From: an uncultured Eubacteriales bacterium
Lineage (GTDB): Bacteria; Bacillota; Clostridia; Oscillospirales; Acutalibacteraceae
NCBI GenBank assembly: GCA_934647945.1
Contig: CAKUFK010000019.1
Location: 1-48,734 of the forward strand
Direction: 5' to 3'
Length of the DNA stretch: 48,734 nt
A model generated the notes under the pieces. The model ran no database searches. It saw nothing but the letters and a program-made list of their open reading frames with translations, and had not been told where the DNA came from. Both the position numbers and the translations under genes were made by a program. The first letter of the stretch is position 1. Every line of letters begins with the position of its first letter. Positions 15,967 to 23,697 of this stretch are shown here, one piece after another.

Positions 15967-17322
15967 TTAGTCCTCCCGCAGCGCGGCAAATGCCGCGGCC
16001 TCGTCCCTATACAGCCCGGCCGCGATGCCCGCGACCATCGCGGCGCCCATCGCTCCGGCGTATGATCCGTGCATGACCCGGACCGCCAGCCCTGTCATCT
16101 CCCCGATCACCCGGACCCAGAGCGGGTTTTCCGATGGGCCGCCCACCATGACGGCCGATCTGGCGGAGATGCCGTTTGCCTCCAGCTCCCGGAGTTTATC
16201 CCGGAGCAGGCGCACCGTCCCCTCCATGATAGCCCGGGCAATATCCGGCTTGGCAAAGCCGCGGACGGTTCCGTCGTCGGGCTCCTCCAGGGGGTCGAGC
16301 ACCAATCCCCCCGCGCCCGGCCCGCTCCGGGCAGCCTCGGCGGCAAACGCCCGGAACCGGCCGTCGGAATCGTCGATATACCGGCGGATATACCGCTCGA
16401 TCCGCGGTGAAATGGACGGGATCGAAACCATCCCGGCCCAGCAGCCCTCCGGGGACAGGAAGGGGTCCACGATCATGCGGTTGGCGATCCCCTTTTGCCG
16501 GTCCCTCAGGGGAAAGAATCCGACCCAGGATGTGCCGCAGGAAAGGAGCATCTGCCCCTCTTGCAGCACACCGGCGCCTCTGGCGGCGCTGGGATGGTCG
16601 AACGTCCCGAGCAGAACGGGCACACCCTCCGGCAGCCCGCTCCGCGCGGCGCCTTCCTTTGTGACCGCTCCCACCGCATCGCCCGCCCTGCCGACCGGCG
16701 GAAGCTGCTCCTCCCCAATCCCGAAAAGGCCGAGCAGCTCGCGGTTGTATTCACCGGTGCGCTGGTCGAGCAGATAGAAGGGGGAGCCGGCCGAGGTGCT
16801 GACCCCCCACCGGCCGGTCAGGCGGTAGACGAGGTATTCGGTGCTCATGCACACCTTGGAGGCGTGTTCCAGGAGCTCCGGACGATGACACTTGATCCAG
16901 CACAGCATGGCCAGCGGGAAGGTCTTGTAATCGAAAGGCCAGCCGGTCTGCCCGTACAGCGCGCCGGCGTCGATCCGGCCGAGAACGGTTCTCGCTTCTT
17001 CTCCCACCCGGCTGTCCTGCCAGTTGAAAATGGGGGTGGAGGGGCGGCCCGCCTCGTCCAGAAGCAGCAGGTTGCCGCTGGCCGACGCAGCCGATATCCC
17101 CCGCAGGGCGCCGTGTTCGGGCAGGGCCGACGCCAGTCTCCGCAGCACCGAGAAACAGGCGTCCAAATACGCTTCCGCGTCGATCTCGATCCCGCCGTCC
17201 TCCCGATAGGTATAGACAAATTCGGCTTTTCCCGTCGTTTTTTCCGTGCCGTCCTCCGCGACGAGGACGCCCTTGACCGACGAGGTGCCGATATCCAGGC
17301 CGATGATGTAATTCAAAGCCAC
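15967..17322 (-). CDS. FGGY-family carbohydrate kinase
   Basis: A 451-residue sugar kinase with the two-domain FGGY fold. The N-terminal phosphate-1 motif is YIIGLDIGTSSVKGVLV; the middle contains a probable catalytic Asp in GTFDHPSAARGAG; the C-terminal motif is SAVMVGGPSENPLW, with the adenosine-binding GAMGAAMVAGIA. It should phosphorylate the ketose produced by the upstream AraA/FucI-like isomerase (15-bp gap). FGGY subfamilies cover xylulose, ribulose, fuculose, erythritol and others, and I cannot assign the substrate. The N-domain signature is shorter than in classical XylB. Confidence 0.9.
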   Translation of the reverse strand: MALNYIIGLDIGTSSVKGVLVAEDGTEKTTGKAEFVYTYREDGGIEIDAEAYLDACFSVLRRLASALPEHGALRGISAASASGNLLLLDEAGRPSTPIFNWQDSRVGEEARTVLGRIDAGALYGQTGWPFDYKTFPLAMLCWIKCHRPELLEHASKVCMSTEYLVYRLTGRWGVSTSAGSPFYLLDQRTGEYNRELLGLFGIGEEQLPPVGRAGDAVGAVTKEGAARSGLPEGVPVLLGTFDHPSAARGAGVLQEGQMLLSCGTSWVGFFPLRDRQKGIANRMIVDPFLSPEGCWAGMVSIPSISPRIERYIRRYIDDSDGRFRAFAAEAARSGPGAGGLVLDPLEEPDDGTVRGFAKPDIARAIMEGTVRLLRDKLRELEANGISARSAVMVGGPSENPLWVRVIGEMTGLAVRVMHGSYAGAMGAAMVAGIAAGLYRDEAAAFAALRED

Positions 17323-17336
17323 GCACCCTTTATCCG

Positions 17337-18722
17337 TTATTTGCCGCCGATCACGGCAGTTTCCAGCCCCAGCCGCCGGCCGAAATACACGATTTCATCC
17401 GCCGTGGCACCATAGACGAAGGCGCTGTGATGCGTCGCACCGTTCCGGCTGAGCTCCTCCAGGAACCGCGCGGTGGTGCAGCGCGGCCGCATCCAGCCGC
17501 GCATGGTACGCCCGAAGGTATCCTCGTCCACCGACAGCATCTCAGCCGGCGCCGCCACCAGTTTGTAGTCGTCCCGGCCGCGGCAGACGTTCACATACAC
17601 ACCGGCACCGCCCTTCATGCGGGCGTACCCCACATAGGGAAACCCACCCGGCGTATAATTCACACCCGCCCGGCAAACGCAGGGCTTGGTGTCCGCAATG
17701 CGGTAGTTGATCTCTCCCATGTGGCTGAGGAAGAGGGTGCCGTTCTTCCAGTCGGGGCAGAAGATCTCGACAAAGGTGGTATCGGGATATCCCCGCATCA
17801 GCGCCCCGACGAACGCGGCGGTGAGCGCGTCCCCCTCCCCCGCATAGCCGATGCCGCGTCCCATGGCTTTGCAGCATTCCAGAAACGGCATGGATTCCAA
17901 CCCGGAATCGCCGCCGATGCAGGTGAAATTGACCGAGAAGGAGGACAAGCGGTCCTCCTCCAGGCAGCGGCGCAGGGTCAGGCAGGAGCGGACGGCCGCC
18001 CGGTATTCGTCCGGGTCGACGCCACCGGCAAAATCGAACGCCTCCGCGTTCGCGGACATTTCGGCGTCGATCTCCGCCTCACTGACGGCGGCGTTCCACC
18101 CTCTCATCCGTTCGGCCTTCTGCTCGACCACCTCGACCCCGAACCGCTCCTTCAGTTCCTCATAAGGGACCCGGAAGTCCCCCATGCCGTCGAACGCCCC
18201 GCCGACCAGCCCGACCCTGGCCCCGCGGAGGGCCCCGGCGGCCTTCGCCGCCCGCACATAGCCGCACACGCGGTCGAGGACGTCAGAATCCCGGTAATGC
18301 CCAGCCGCGACGGCATAGTCCTTGCCCTCTCTGGTGAGCATACTGCACATGTCCATGACGCCGTGGATGCCGTGGTTGTAATCGATCTCCACGGGATCCT
18401 GCCCATTCGTAAATTCCAGGGTTTCGGTGGTGTCCAGCACGACGATGGGGAGTGCGGTCCCCGCCAGCACGTCGATGGACTCGAGGGAGGGTGAATAGGC
18501 CATGTGCAGGGTGACCAGGGCGTCCACACCGGCGGCTTCGAATTTCCCGACCGCTTGTTCGAATTCGGGTTTCAGGCGGCAGAAGGGGGACGTTTCCACC
18601 TCCACGCCCCGTTTGGAAAATTCCTGAGCGATCTCCTGATAAAAAGCCTCCAGGCGTGGCCGCATGGACGGCGAGGTCCGGTCATACAGCGCGATATACA
18701 GCGGCAGCAAACCGATTTTCAT
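17337..18722 (-). CDS. Sugar isomerase of the L-arabinose/L-fucose isomerase superfamily
   Basis: A 461-residue protein resembling AraA/FucI-type ketol isomerases. The N-terminal segment is KIGLLPLYIALYDRTSP; an ALVTLHMAYSPS stretch follows, and then LDTTETLEF and a YNHGIHGVMDM segment typical of this superfamily. Later motifs are FVEIFCPDWKNGTLFLSHMGEIN and GATADEIVYFGRRLGLE. The start is ATG 18722. It follows a 145-bp gap containing an attenuator-like structure, so its expression may be separately controlled from the genes before it. It is paired with an FGGY kinase, the classic isomerase-kinase arrangement. The substrate is unknown. Confidence 0.85.
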   Translation of the reverse strand: MKIGLLPLYIALYDRTSPSMRPRLEAFYQEIAQEFSKRGVEVETSPFCRLKPEFEQAVGKFEAAGVDALVTLHMAYSPSLESIDVLAGTALPIVVLDTTETLEFTNGQDPVEIDYNHGIHGVMDMCSMLTREGKDYAVAAGHYRDSDVLDRVCGYVRAAKAAGALRGARVGLVGGAFDGMGDFRVPYEELKERFGVEVVEQKAERMRGWNAAVSEAEIDAEMSANAEAFDFAGGVDPDEYRAAVRSCLTLRRCLEEDRLSSFSVNFTCIGGDSGLESMPFLECCKAMGRGIGYAGEGDALTAAFVGALMRGYPDTTFVEIFCPDWKNGTLFLSHMGEINYRIADTKPCVCRAGVNYTPGGFPYVGYARMKGGAGVYVNVCRGRDDYKLVAAPAEMLSVDEDTFGRTMRGWMRPRCTTARFLEELSRNGATHHSAFVYGATADEIVYFGRRLGLETAVIGGK

Positions 18723-18780
18723 ATGGCAATCCCTGTCCTTTCCGGGATCCACACCCGGTAAAGGGTATAAATCCGCTGTG

Positions 18781-18830
18781 AAAAAAGGGCGGTTTCGGAC
18801 CGGCGCCGCCCGCCCTTGTCCGGCGGCGCC
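18781..18830 (-). promoter_or_regulatory. Attenuator-like alternative hairpins inside the carbohydrate operon
   Basis: Read leftward, GGCGCCGCC at 18822-18830 can pair with GGCGGCGCC at 18802-18810. That second arm overlaps the 5' arm of a terminator hairpin (GGGCGG at 18806-18811 with CCGCCC at 18787-18792) that is followed by six Us. The two structures are mutually exclusive, the layout of transcription attenuation. It stands between the second yjbQ-like gene and the isomerase gene. Confidence 0.5.
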
Positions 18831-18867
18831 GTCATTCCCGTTCCCTGTTCCAGGGCCCGGCGGCCTG

Positions 18868-19362
18868 TTATTCTCCAATAACCATGACCTGCACCGTGCG
18901 TTCACGGGCCCGGGTCTGGTCGAAATCGATGAAATAGATGAAGCCGAATTCCCCGAGGTCGAGGCTGCCGCCGTCGATCACGATGGTTTCGCTGCGGCCC
19001 ACGATGGAGGAGCGCAGATGGGCGTCGGTGTTGTGGCAGCCCCTCGCGTCCTCACCGTGTTCCTCCGCGAACTTCAGGGCCTTGGGGCCGGGATGGAGAT
19101 ACTGCCCCTCCCGCCGGCAGGTGGGGACGATGGCCTCGAACACATCCACGAGATCCTGCTGGAGGGTTTCCAGCCCCGTCATGGACATGTCGAAGGCGCA
19201 TTCCTGGGTGATGACACAGCAGGTAGTGTGGTGGGAATACACCACCGCGATCCCATTCTTCACTCCCGAGCGTTCCACGATGTCCCGCGCCTGCCCGGTC
19301 ACATTATGGAAGGTGCAGGCCTTGTCGTTCGACCGCACCTTGAAGGATTCCTTATATACCAT
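18868..19362 (-). CDS. YjbQ/UPF0047 family protein (second of two)
   Basis: A 164-residue YjbQ/UPF0047 protein, a family credited with weak thiamine-phosphate-synthase activity but with no firm physiological role. Conserved histidine motifs are visible: VVYSHHTTCCVITQE, QYLHPGP and NTDAHLRSSIVGRSETI. It is separated by only 8 bp from the TIM-like gene and is paralogous to the protein at 20087-20707. The arrangement yjbQ-TIM-yjbQ inside a sugar operon suggests a catalytic role on a phosphosugar intermediate rather than in thiamine synthesis (inference). Confidence 0.93.
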   Translation of the reverse strand: MVYKESFKVRSNDKACTFHNVTGQARDIVERSGVKNGIAVVYSHHTTCCVITQECAFDMSMTGLETLQQDLVDVFEAIVPTCRREGQYLHPGPKALKFAEEHGEDARGCHNTDAHLRSSIVGRSETIVIDGGSLDLGEFGFIYFIDFDQTRARERTVQVMVIGE

Positions 19363-19369
19363 CCCGTCC

Positions 19370-20077
19370 TTACCTCCTGTTTTTCAGGTCGTCGGCGGCA
19401 CGCCGTGTCGCCGCGATCATCTCGTCGATCATGGCGAGAGGATCCTTCGCGTTGACGATACCGGAAGCGGCGCCGGCGGCCTCGGAACCCGCCATGATAA
19501 AATCGTATACCTGCTGCCCGTTCGTGATCCCCGCGGCCTGCTCGACCAGGATGTCGGGATAGATGGATTTGATGGCCTGGATGGATTCCCGGACAAAATC
19601 CATGCTGCTGACGCCGCTCCCGGCCCCGCCGATCAGCTCGGAAGGCTCGGGATTGAGGATATCGGGATGGAGCTGAGCGACCGCCTTGGCCTCCGCGATG
19701 GTGTCGGCACAGGCAAACACCAGCATATCCAGCTCATGGGCACGCTGGATGGTTTCCTTGATCGCGGGCAGGGACATCGGCTTCTCGCAGTGGTTGACCA
19801 CCACCCCCGCCGCCCCCGCGGCCTTGAGGGCTTCCGGCAGGATGTCGGCCATCCCCCGGCCCGGCCGGAGGGTGTCCATATAGGGGGCCAGCACGATGAG
19901 ATGCTTCGTCTGTTCCACCACCCGGCGGATCTCCACGGCCGGAGTGATGAATAAGACGTCGATGTCATATTTCTCCGCCGCGGCGTCGGCGGCCAAGGCG
20001 TATTCCAGCACCGTGTCGCCGTATATGTAATTCTTGGTCCCGATTTCAAAATACGGGGTCCGGATCTGCCGTTTCAT
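19370..20077 (-). CDS. Archaeal-type triosephosphate isomerase-like protein
   Basis: A 235-residue TIM-barrel protein related to triosephosphate isomerase, closer in length and motifs to short archaeal TIMs. Candidate catalytic residues are Lys15 (GTKNYIYGD), His96 (VVVNHCEKPMS) and Glu144 in NPEPSELIGG. The phosphate-binding end is GSEAAGAASGIVNAKDP. Housekeeping TIM normally lies in a glycolytic cluster and has about 250 residues; here it sits between two YjbQ paralogues in a catabolic operon, so it may isomerise a triose or tetrose phosphate made by the pathway, as TpiA-like erythrulose-phosphate isomerases do. The specificity is not proven. Confidence 0.85.
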   Translation of the reverse strand: MKRQIRTPYFEIGTKNYIYGDTVLEYALAADAAAEKYDIDVLFITPAVEIRRVVEQTKHLIVLAPYMDTLRPGRGMADILPEALKAAGAAGVVVNHCEKPMSLPAIKETIQRAHELDMLVFACADTIAEAKAVAQLHPDILNPEPSELIGGAGSGVSSMDFVRESIQAIKSIYPDILVEQAAGITNGQQVYDFIMAGSEAAGAASGIVNAKDPLAMIDEMIAATRRAADDLKNRR

Positions 20078-20086
20078 GCTCCACCC

Positions 20087-20707
20087 CTATCTTTCCTGCT
20101 GGAAGGTAAACCGCGGGTCGTACGCCGTTTCCTCATCGGTGAATTTGCGCAGGGTGTCGATGGTCTCTCCGCCGTTCCATGTCCGGTCCCCTACGTCCTC
20201 CGTGGTGCCCATGACGGTGACGTTGAGCTGGCGGTGCCGGGCCCGAACATGATCCCAGTCGATGAAATAGACGTGGGCGAACTCGCCGCCGTCCAGCGCC
20301 CCGTCCTTGATGGTCATGGTCTCGCTCCGGCCGAAGAACACGCTGCGCAGATGCCCGTCGGTGTTCATGCTGGTATAATTGCCGGGCTCCCCGACATACC
20401 GGCCGAACTGCGCGTGCAGCGGGCCGGGGTGGCGGTATTGGTTCTCCTCGGTATAATCGGGGATCAACCCCCGCATGATATCGAGCAGGTCGTGCTGGAG
20501 GTATTCCAGATCGAAGGAATCCAGGTCATGGGAACACTCCTGGATCATGACCGAGCAGGTCGTATGGTGAGACGCGATGCAGCAGGTGCCGTTTTTGACG
20601 CCGGACGCCCGCACGATCTCCAGCACCTCCCGGGTCACGTCGTGGAAGGTGGGGATCCAGCCCCGTGACTGCAGCTCCAGCTCCTTTTGAACCACTTTGA
20701 ATTCCAT
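20087..20707 (-). CDS. YjbQ/UPF0047 family protein (first of two, with C-terminal extension)
   Basis: A 206-residue UPF0047 protein. The conserved core (CCIASHHTTCSVMIQECS, QYRHPGP and NTDGHLRSVFFGRSETM) is followed by about 45 additional residues (TTEDVGDRTWNGGETIDTL onward) that the 164-residue paralogue in the same operon lacks. The start at ATG 20707 is favoured over ATG 20716 because AAAGG is correctly spaced only for the former. It lies 10 bp before the TIM-like gene. Duplication within one operon points to two related reactions or a hetero-oligomer (inference). Confidence 0.92.
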   Translation of the reverse strand: MEFKVVQKELELQSRGWIPTFHDVTREVLEIVRASGVKNGTCCIASHHTTCSVMIQECSHDLDSFDLEYLQHDLLDIMRGLIPDYTEENQYRHPGPLHAQFGRYVGEPGNYTSMNTDGHLRSVFFGRSETMTIKDGALDGGEFAHVYFIDWDHVRARHRQLNVTVMGTTEDVGDRTWNGGETIDTLRKFTDEETAYDPRFTFQQER

Positions 20708-20767
20708 GCTTCTCATCCTTTCTGTATACGGGACATCCGCCGGCCTTTGCCGGCAAAGCCGTCGGAA

Positions 20768-21388
20768 TTATGGGGTGCCGGCCGGCCGCGCGTGCTGCTC
20801 ATTGAGCCGCTCCCCGACCGCGCCGCCGGGATGGATCAGGGCGAACTGCTCATTTTGATAGCCGGTCTCCTCGATGAGCGCGGTCGCTAAGGTGTGGAAC
20901 AGCACGCACAGCGCCGTCGACGACGTGGTTCCCTGGCTGTTGTACTTGTCGGTTTCCCGGTTGACATATTGCTTGAGCGCCACGTCGGCCTCCATGGCCA
21001 GCGTGGAGTCCATATTTTCGGTGATGGTCAGCACCGACACGCCCTTGGCCTTGCAGATCCCTAGGACCGGCAGCAGCTCCTTGGTCCGGCCGCCTCTCGA
21101 CGCAAAAACCATGACGTCGCCTTTTTGCAGGAACCCAGTGGCGCCGTGGACCGCCTCCGCCGGGGAGATAAAGCGCGCCGGGCGTTCGATGCAGCAGAGC
21201 AGATGGGCGAAATGCTGGCACAGGATCCCCGAATGCCCGCAGCCGATGGTGCCGATCCGCGGGGCGTTTTGCAGGAGGGTCACCGCCTGCCGAAACGCTG
21301 TCTCGTCAAAATAATCGAGCATGGTTTCGATGCATTCGCTCTCGATTTTGTACACGGCCTTGGCCTGCCGGATCGCTTCCTCTTTGAT
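20768..21388 (-). CDS. SIS-domain phosphosugar isomerase/regulator-like protein
   Basis: A roughly 206-residue single SIS-domain protein of the phosphosugar isomerase type. The domain is recognised from IGTIGCGHSGILCQHFAHLL, VMVFASRGGRTKELLPVL (phosphate-binding Ser/Gly-rich loop) and SVLTITENMDSTLAMEADV. The start is uncertain: GGAGGGG lies six bases before an ATC codon at 21388 and no ATG, GTG or TTG is suitably placed there. The nearest in-frame standard start is GTG 21355, which would remove 11 residues of the first helix. An upstream in-frame ATG would overlap the transaldolase gene by about 150 bp. It is probably an isomerase of a pathway phosphosugar. Confidence 0.8.
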   Translation of the reverse strand: MKEEAIRQAKAVYKIESECIETMLDYFDETAFRQAVTLLQNAPRIGTIGCGHSGILCQHFAHLLCCIERPARFISPAEAVHGATGFLQKGDVMVFASRGGRTKELLPVLGICKAKGVSVLTITENMDSTLAMEADVALKQYVNRETDKYNSQGTTSSTALCVLFHTLATALIEETGYQNEQFALIHPGGAVGERLNEQHARPAGTP

Positions 21389-21408
21389 AACGCACCCCTC
21401 CCCCTCGT

Positions 21409-22089
21409 TCAGAAATCCAGGATCGTCCGGCCGCCGTAGACGCCGGCCCAGTCCCGGTCGAACCCCGTCACCGCCGCGTCGGTCATCGGATGGCTGATCA
21501 CGGCTTTCAGGATATCCGCGGACACCGTCACGCTCTGGCATCCGGCCATGGCGCACCGATGGACCTGCTCCGCGTTCTTGAAGCTGGCCGCGAGGACGCG
21601 GCAGTCCATCCCATACAGCCGGAACTGCCCGGCGATCTCCCCGACCACGCGGGCGCCGTCCCCCAGGATATTATCCAATCGGTTGACGTACGGTGCGACG
21701 AACGATGCGCCCGCTTTCGCGGCGATGAGGGCCTGTGCCGGGGTGAAGATGGCCGTCATCGTCACCCCGATGCCTCGTTTTTTCAGCTCCATCGTGGCCT
21801 TGAGCCCTTCTTCGCCGATAGGAATCTTGATATACAGCTCGCCGCCGATCCGGGCTTTGAGCAGCTCTGCCTCTTCCACCATCTTCTCCGCCGTTTTCTG
21901 CACGGTCTGCACGTGCAGCATCTTGCCGCCACCGATAACGGCGCGGATCTCCCCCACCAGCCGCCAGAAATCCGTCTTTTCCTTGGCGATAATCGACGGA
22001 TTGGTCGTCACACCCGCCAGCGGGTAGAATTCGTTGCAGTGCCGGATAGCCTCCAGATCGGCCGTATCCAGTATGTACAGCATGCTCAT
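21409..22089 (-). CDS. Transaldolase of the fructose-6-phosphate aldolase (TalC/FSA) type
   Basis: A 226-residue class I aldolase of the short transaldolase family. The signature regions are LYILDTADLEAIR, GVTTNPSIIAKE and YIKIPIGEEGLK, whose Lys88 is the Schiff-base residue, followed by VTMTAIFTPAQALIAAKAGA and the VAPYVNRLDN strand. Such enzymes cleave or transfer dihydroxyacetone units of phosphorylated ketoses. It is the second gene of the operon, 30 bp after the Gfo/Idh/MocA gene. Together with the kinase and TIM-like protein it suggests that a phosphoketose is split into C3 units (inference). Confidence 0.93.
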   Translation of the reverse strand: MSMLYILDTADLEAIRHCNEFYPLAGVTTNPSIIAKEKTDFWRLVGEIRAVIGGGKMLHVQTVQKTAEKMVEEAELLKARIGGELYIKIPIGEEGLKATMELKKRGIGVTMTAIFTPAQALIAAKAGASFVAPYVNRLDNILGDGARVVGEIAGQFRLYGMDCRVLAASFKNAEQVHRCAMAGCQSVTVSADILKAVISHPMTDAAVTGFDRDWAGVYGGRTILDF

Positions 22090-22119
22090 TTCCTCCTTTA
22101 TTTTGATCGGATGTCCTGT

Positions 22120-23385
22120 TTACAGCGGGGCCGCGTCGGGCTCCGTCCGTCTTCCCCCCTCGTCCCACAGGTTCCGCATATTCCGATAGACCACGCCCGG
22201 GATGTCCGGGTTCCCTTTGGAAAAGGACGGGATCCATTGATCCCCCGCCGTCTTCGGGTCGGTGCACATGGTGTCGTGCCGGTAACGCTCCCGCGCCGCC
22301 CGGTCACGCAGATTTGGGATCTCCATCGGGATGCCGCCCCTAAGGACCGAGCGGTAGGCGAAGAGCCCGGGCAAAAACATATCCAGCGCTTCATAGATGC
22401 CGATGACGTCCGCATCCCGGCTCCCGCGTATTTTTTTCACAAAGTGGTGCATGGCGTAGTAATCCGAGCCCTCGTGCCCGAAGTCCCCGGCCTTCCCCCG
22501 CAGGCCGTCGGTCAGGATGCGGGCCTTCGGCCGGACGGGGGCGTATTCCCCGGAATAGCGGTCGGCGCCGACATACAGGGTCGACACCCCGCCGCCGGCA
22601 TCGGCGCGCCCGCTCTCCATCCGTCCCTTCGAACCATACAGGCAATACCACACCGAGTCGCGGTACAGGTCACCGTGCAAGCTCTTGAGGAGCCCGCCGT
22701 TATCCAGCTCGATCAACTCCATGCCGAAGCTGCCGCCCTTGGCTCCGCAGCGCACCTTCCGCTCGGTTTTCGTCCCCTCGAACCCTGTGACCCGGACCGG
22801 GCGCAGGCCGGTGATGTGGAGGAGGGGGCCGATGGAATGGGTGCAGTAGAAGGTGGCATACATGCCGTTGCGCCAATGGTCCGGATCCCCGCCGGTGAGC
22901 ACCGGCCAGATCGGCTCGCAGTTGTGGACGTACTCGCCCTCGCCGTATTCGAACTCCCCGATCACGCCCTCCCGGTACAGCCGCCTCATCTCCCTGGGTG
23001 CCGGCATGTAGCAGTAGTTTTCGCCGTATGCGTAGACCCGGCCGGTCCGTTCCACCGCCTCGACAAGCTCGACTGCCTCCCGCATGGTCTGTGCCGGCAG
23101 CACCTCACTGAACACATGAAACCCGGCTTCCAGGCAGCGGATCGCAAACGGGGCGTGCTCGGTGGCATAATTTGCGAGGACCACGGCGTCCATATCCTGC
23201 TCCAGGAACGCCTCGAAGGAGGATAGGCAGGGAACCTCCTCCCCCACCCCTTCCTGAAGGCTGCGGAGGATCCGCTCGTCTTTGTCGCACACCGCCGCGA
23301 GCTGCGTGTACTCGCTTTCCCGGCAAAAACGGATCATGCTCCGTCCCCGCCGTCCGCCCAGCACCCCGATCCGGATTGTTTTCAT
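22120..23385 (-). CDS. Gfo/Idh/MocA-family NAD(P)-dependent oxidoreductase
   Basis: A 421-residue oxidoreductase of the Gfo/Idh/MocA family, first gene of the operon. The N-terminal Rossmann fold is seen in IRIGVLGGRRGRSMIRF, AAVCDKDERI and VLANYATEHAPFAI, and the EKP-like site is SEVLPAQTM, where the usual catalytic Lys is not conserved (SEVL for EKPL). The C-terminal half carries the substrate-binding alpha/beta domain and is about 70 residues longer than the typical 350. I choose ATG 23385 rather than TTG 23391. It probably oxidises or reduces the incoming sugar or its acid; substrate and direction are unknown. Confidence 0.85.
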   Translation of the reverse strand: MKTIRIGVLGGRRGRSMIRFCRESEYTQLAAVCDKDERILRSLQEGVGEEVPCLSSFEAFLEQDMDAVVLANYATEHAPFAIRCLEAGFHVFSEVLPAQTMREAVELVEAVERTGRVYAYGENYCYMPAPREMRRLYREGVIGEFEYGEGEYVHNCEPIWPVLTGGDPDHWRNGMYATFYCTHSIGPLLHITGLRPVRVTGFEGTKTERKVRCGAKGGSFGMELIELDNGGLLKSLHGDLYRDSVWYCLYGSKGRMESGRADAGGGVSTLYVGADRYSGEYAPVRPKARILTDGLRGKAGDFGHEGSDYYAMHHFVKKIRGSRDADVIGIYEALDMFLPGLFAYRSVLRGGIPMEIPNLRDRAARERYRHDTMCTDPKTAGDQWIPSFSKGNPDIPGVVYRNMRNLWDEGGRRTEPDAAPL

Positions 23386-23433
23386 CACCAACGCCTTACC
23401 TCAGCCCATTTTTATAGTAGTCTCTCCAGCTTC

Positions 23434-23462
23434 ATTATACGGCCCCCTTTTCCGCTCGTAAA
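23434..23462 (-). promoter_or_regulatory. Promoter of the carbohydrate operon
   Basis: Read leftward, TTTACG (23457-23462) and TATAAT (23434-23439) are separated by 17 bp, ahead of the Gfo/Idh/MocA gene. The weak -35 box immediately next to tandem AraC-type half-sites is what an activator-dependent promoter should look like. Confidence 0.55.
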
Positions 23463-23497
23463 TGGAATTCATCCACCTTTATATGGTCAAAATCCAC
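23462..23497. promoter_or_regulatory. Tandem AraC-type binding half-sites
   Basis: ATGG-N5-ATCCAC occurs twice in direct orientation, at 23462-23476 and 23483-23497, exactly 21 bp (two helical turns) apart and touching the operon's -35 box. This is the spacing used by AraC-family activators. The adjacent divergent AraC regulator is the likely binder (inference). Confidence 0.55.
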
Positions 23498-23505
23498 TAT
23501 TCCAA

Positions 23506-23534
23506 TTGACACACCTCTCCGGCGGCGTTATAAT
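23506..23534 (+). promoter_or_regulatory. Perfect consensus sigma-A promoter, rightward
   Basis: TTGACA (23506-23511), a 17-bp spacer, then TATAAT (23529-23534). It points toward the araC-type gene but is followed within 70 bp by a strong terminator. Confidence 0.8.
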
Positions 23535-23540
23535 AAACGG

Positions 23541-23641
23541 AGATGGAACGTGTATCCGGCCCGAATGGGAAAAGCGGCGGGCCTCTGGCGGCACACAGAA
23601 CAAACGGGATGTCCGTCAGCACGGACATCCCGTTTGATTTT
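23541..23641 (+). ncRNA. Putative about 100-nt small RNA or attenuated leader upstream of the araC-type gene
   Basis: Transcription from the consensus promoter would begin near 23541 and meet an intrinsic terminator at 23601-23641: a 16-bp perfect stem (CAAACGGGATGTCCGT and its complement), a 4-base loop, then ATTTTTAT. A smaller stem GGCCCG / CGGGCC lies inside the transcript. This could be an independent sRNA or a leader that limits read-through into the regulator gene at 23698. No known riboswitch class is recognisable. Confidence 0.5.
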
Positions 23642-23697
23642 TATCTTTCCGCCTTCCGCCCACACGGCGATCGCTGGAAAAGGAGTGGGGCCTGGAT

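Noticed and set aside
14872..16065. A 397-codon rightward open frame opposite the amidohydrolase gene
   Set aside because: Antisense shadow; the minus strand encodes a complete amidohydrolase with metal-binding motifs.
19370..20077. Housekeeping triosephosphate isomerase
   Set aside because: It is short, archaeal-like and embedded between two YjbQ genes in a catabolic operon rather than a glycolytic cluster; kept as TIM-like without a gene symbol.
21490..23226. A 578-codon rightward open frame opposite the transaldolase and Gfo/Idh/MocA genes
   Set aside because: It spans two well-supported opposite-strand genes and their junction; composition is not protein-like.
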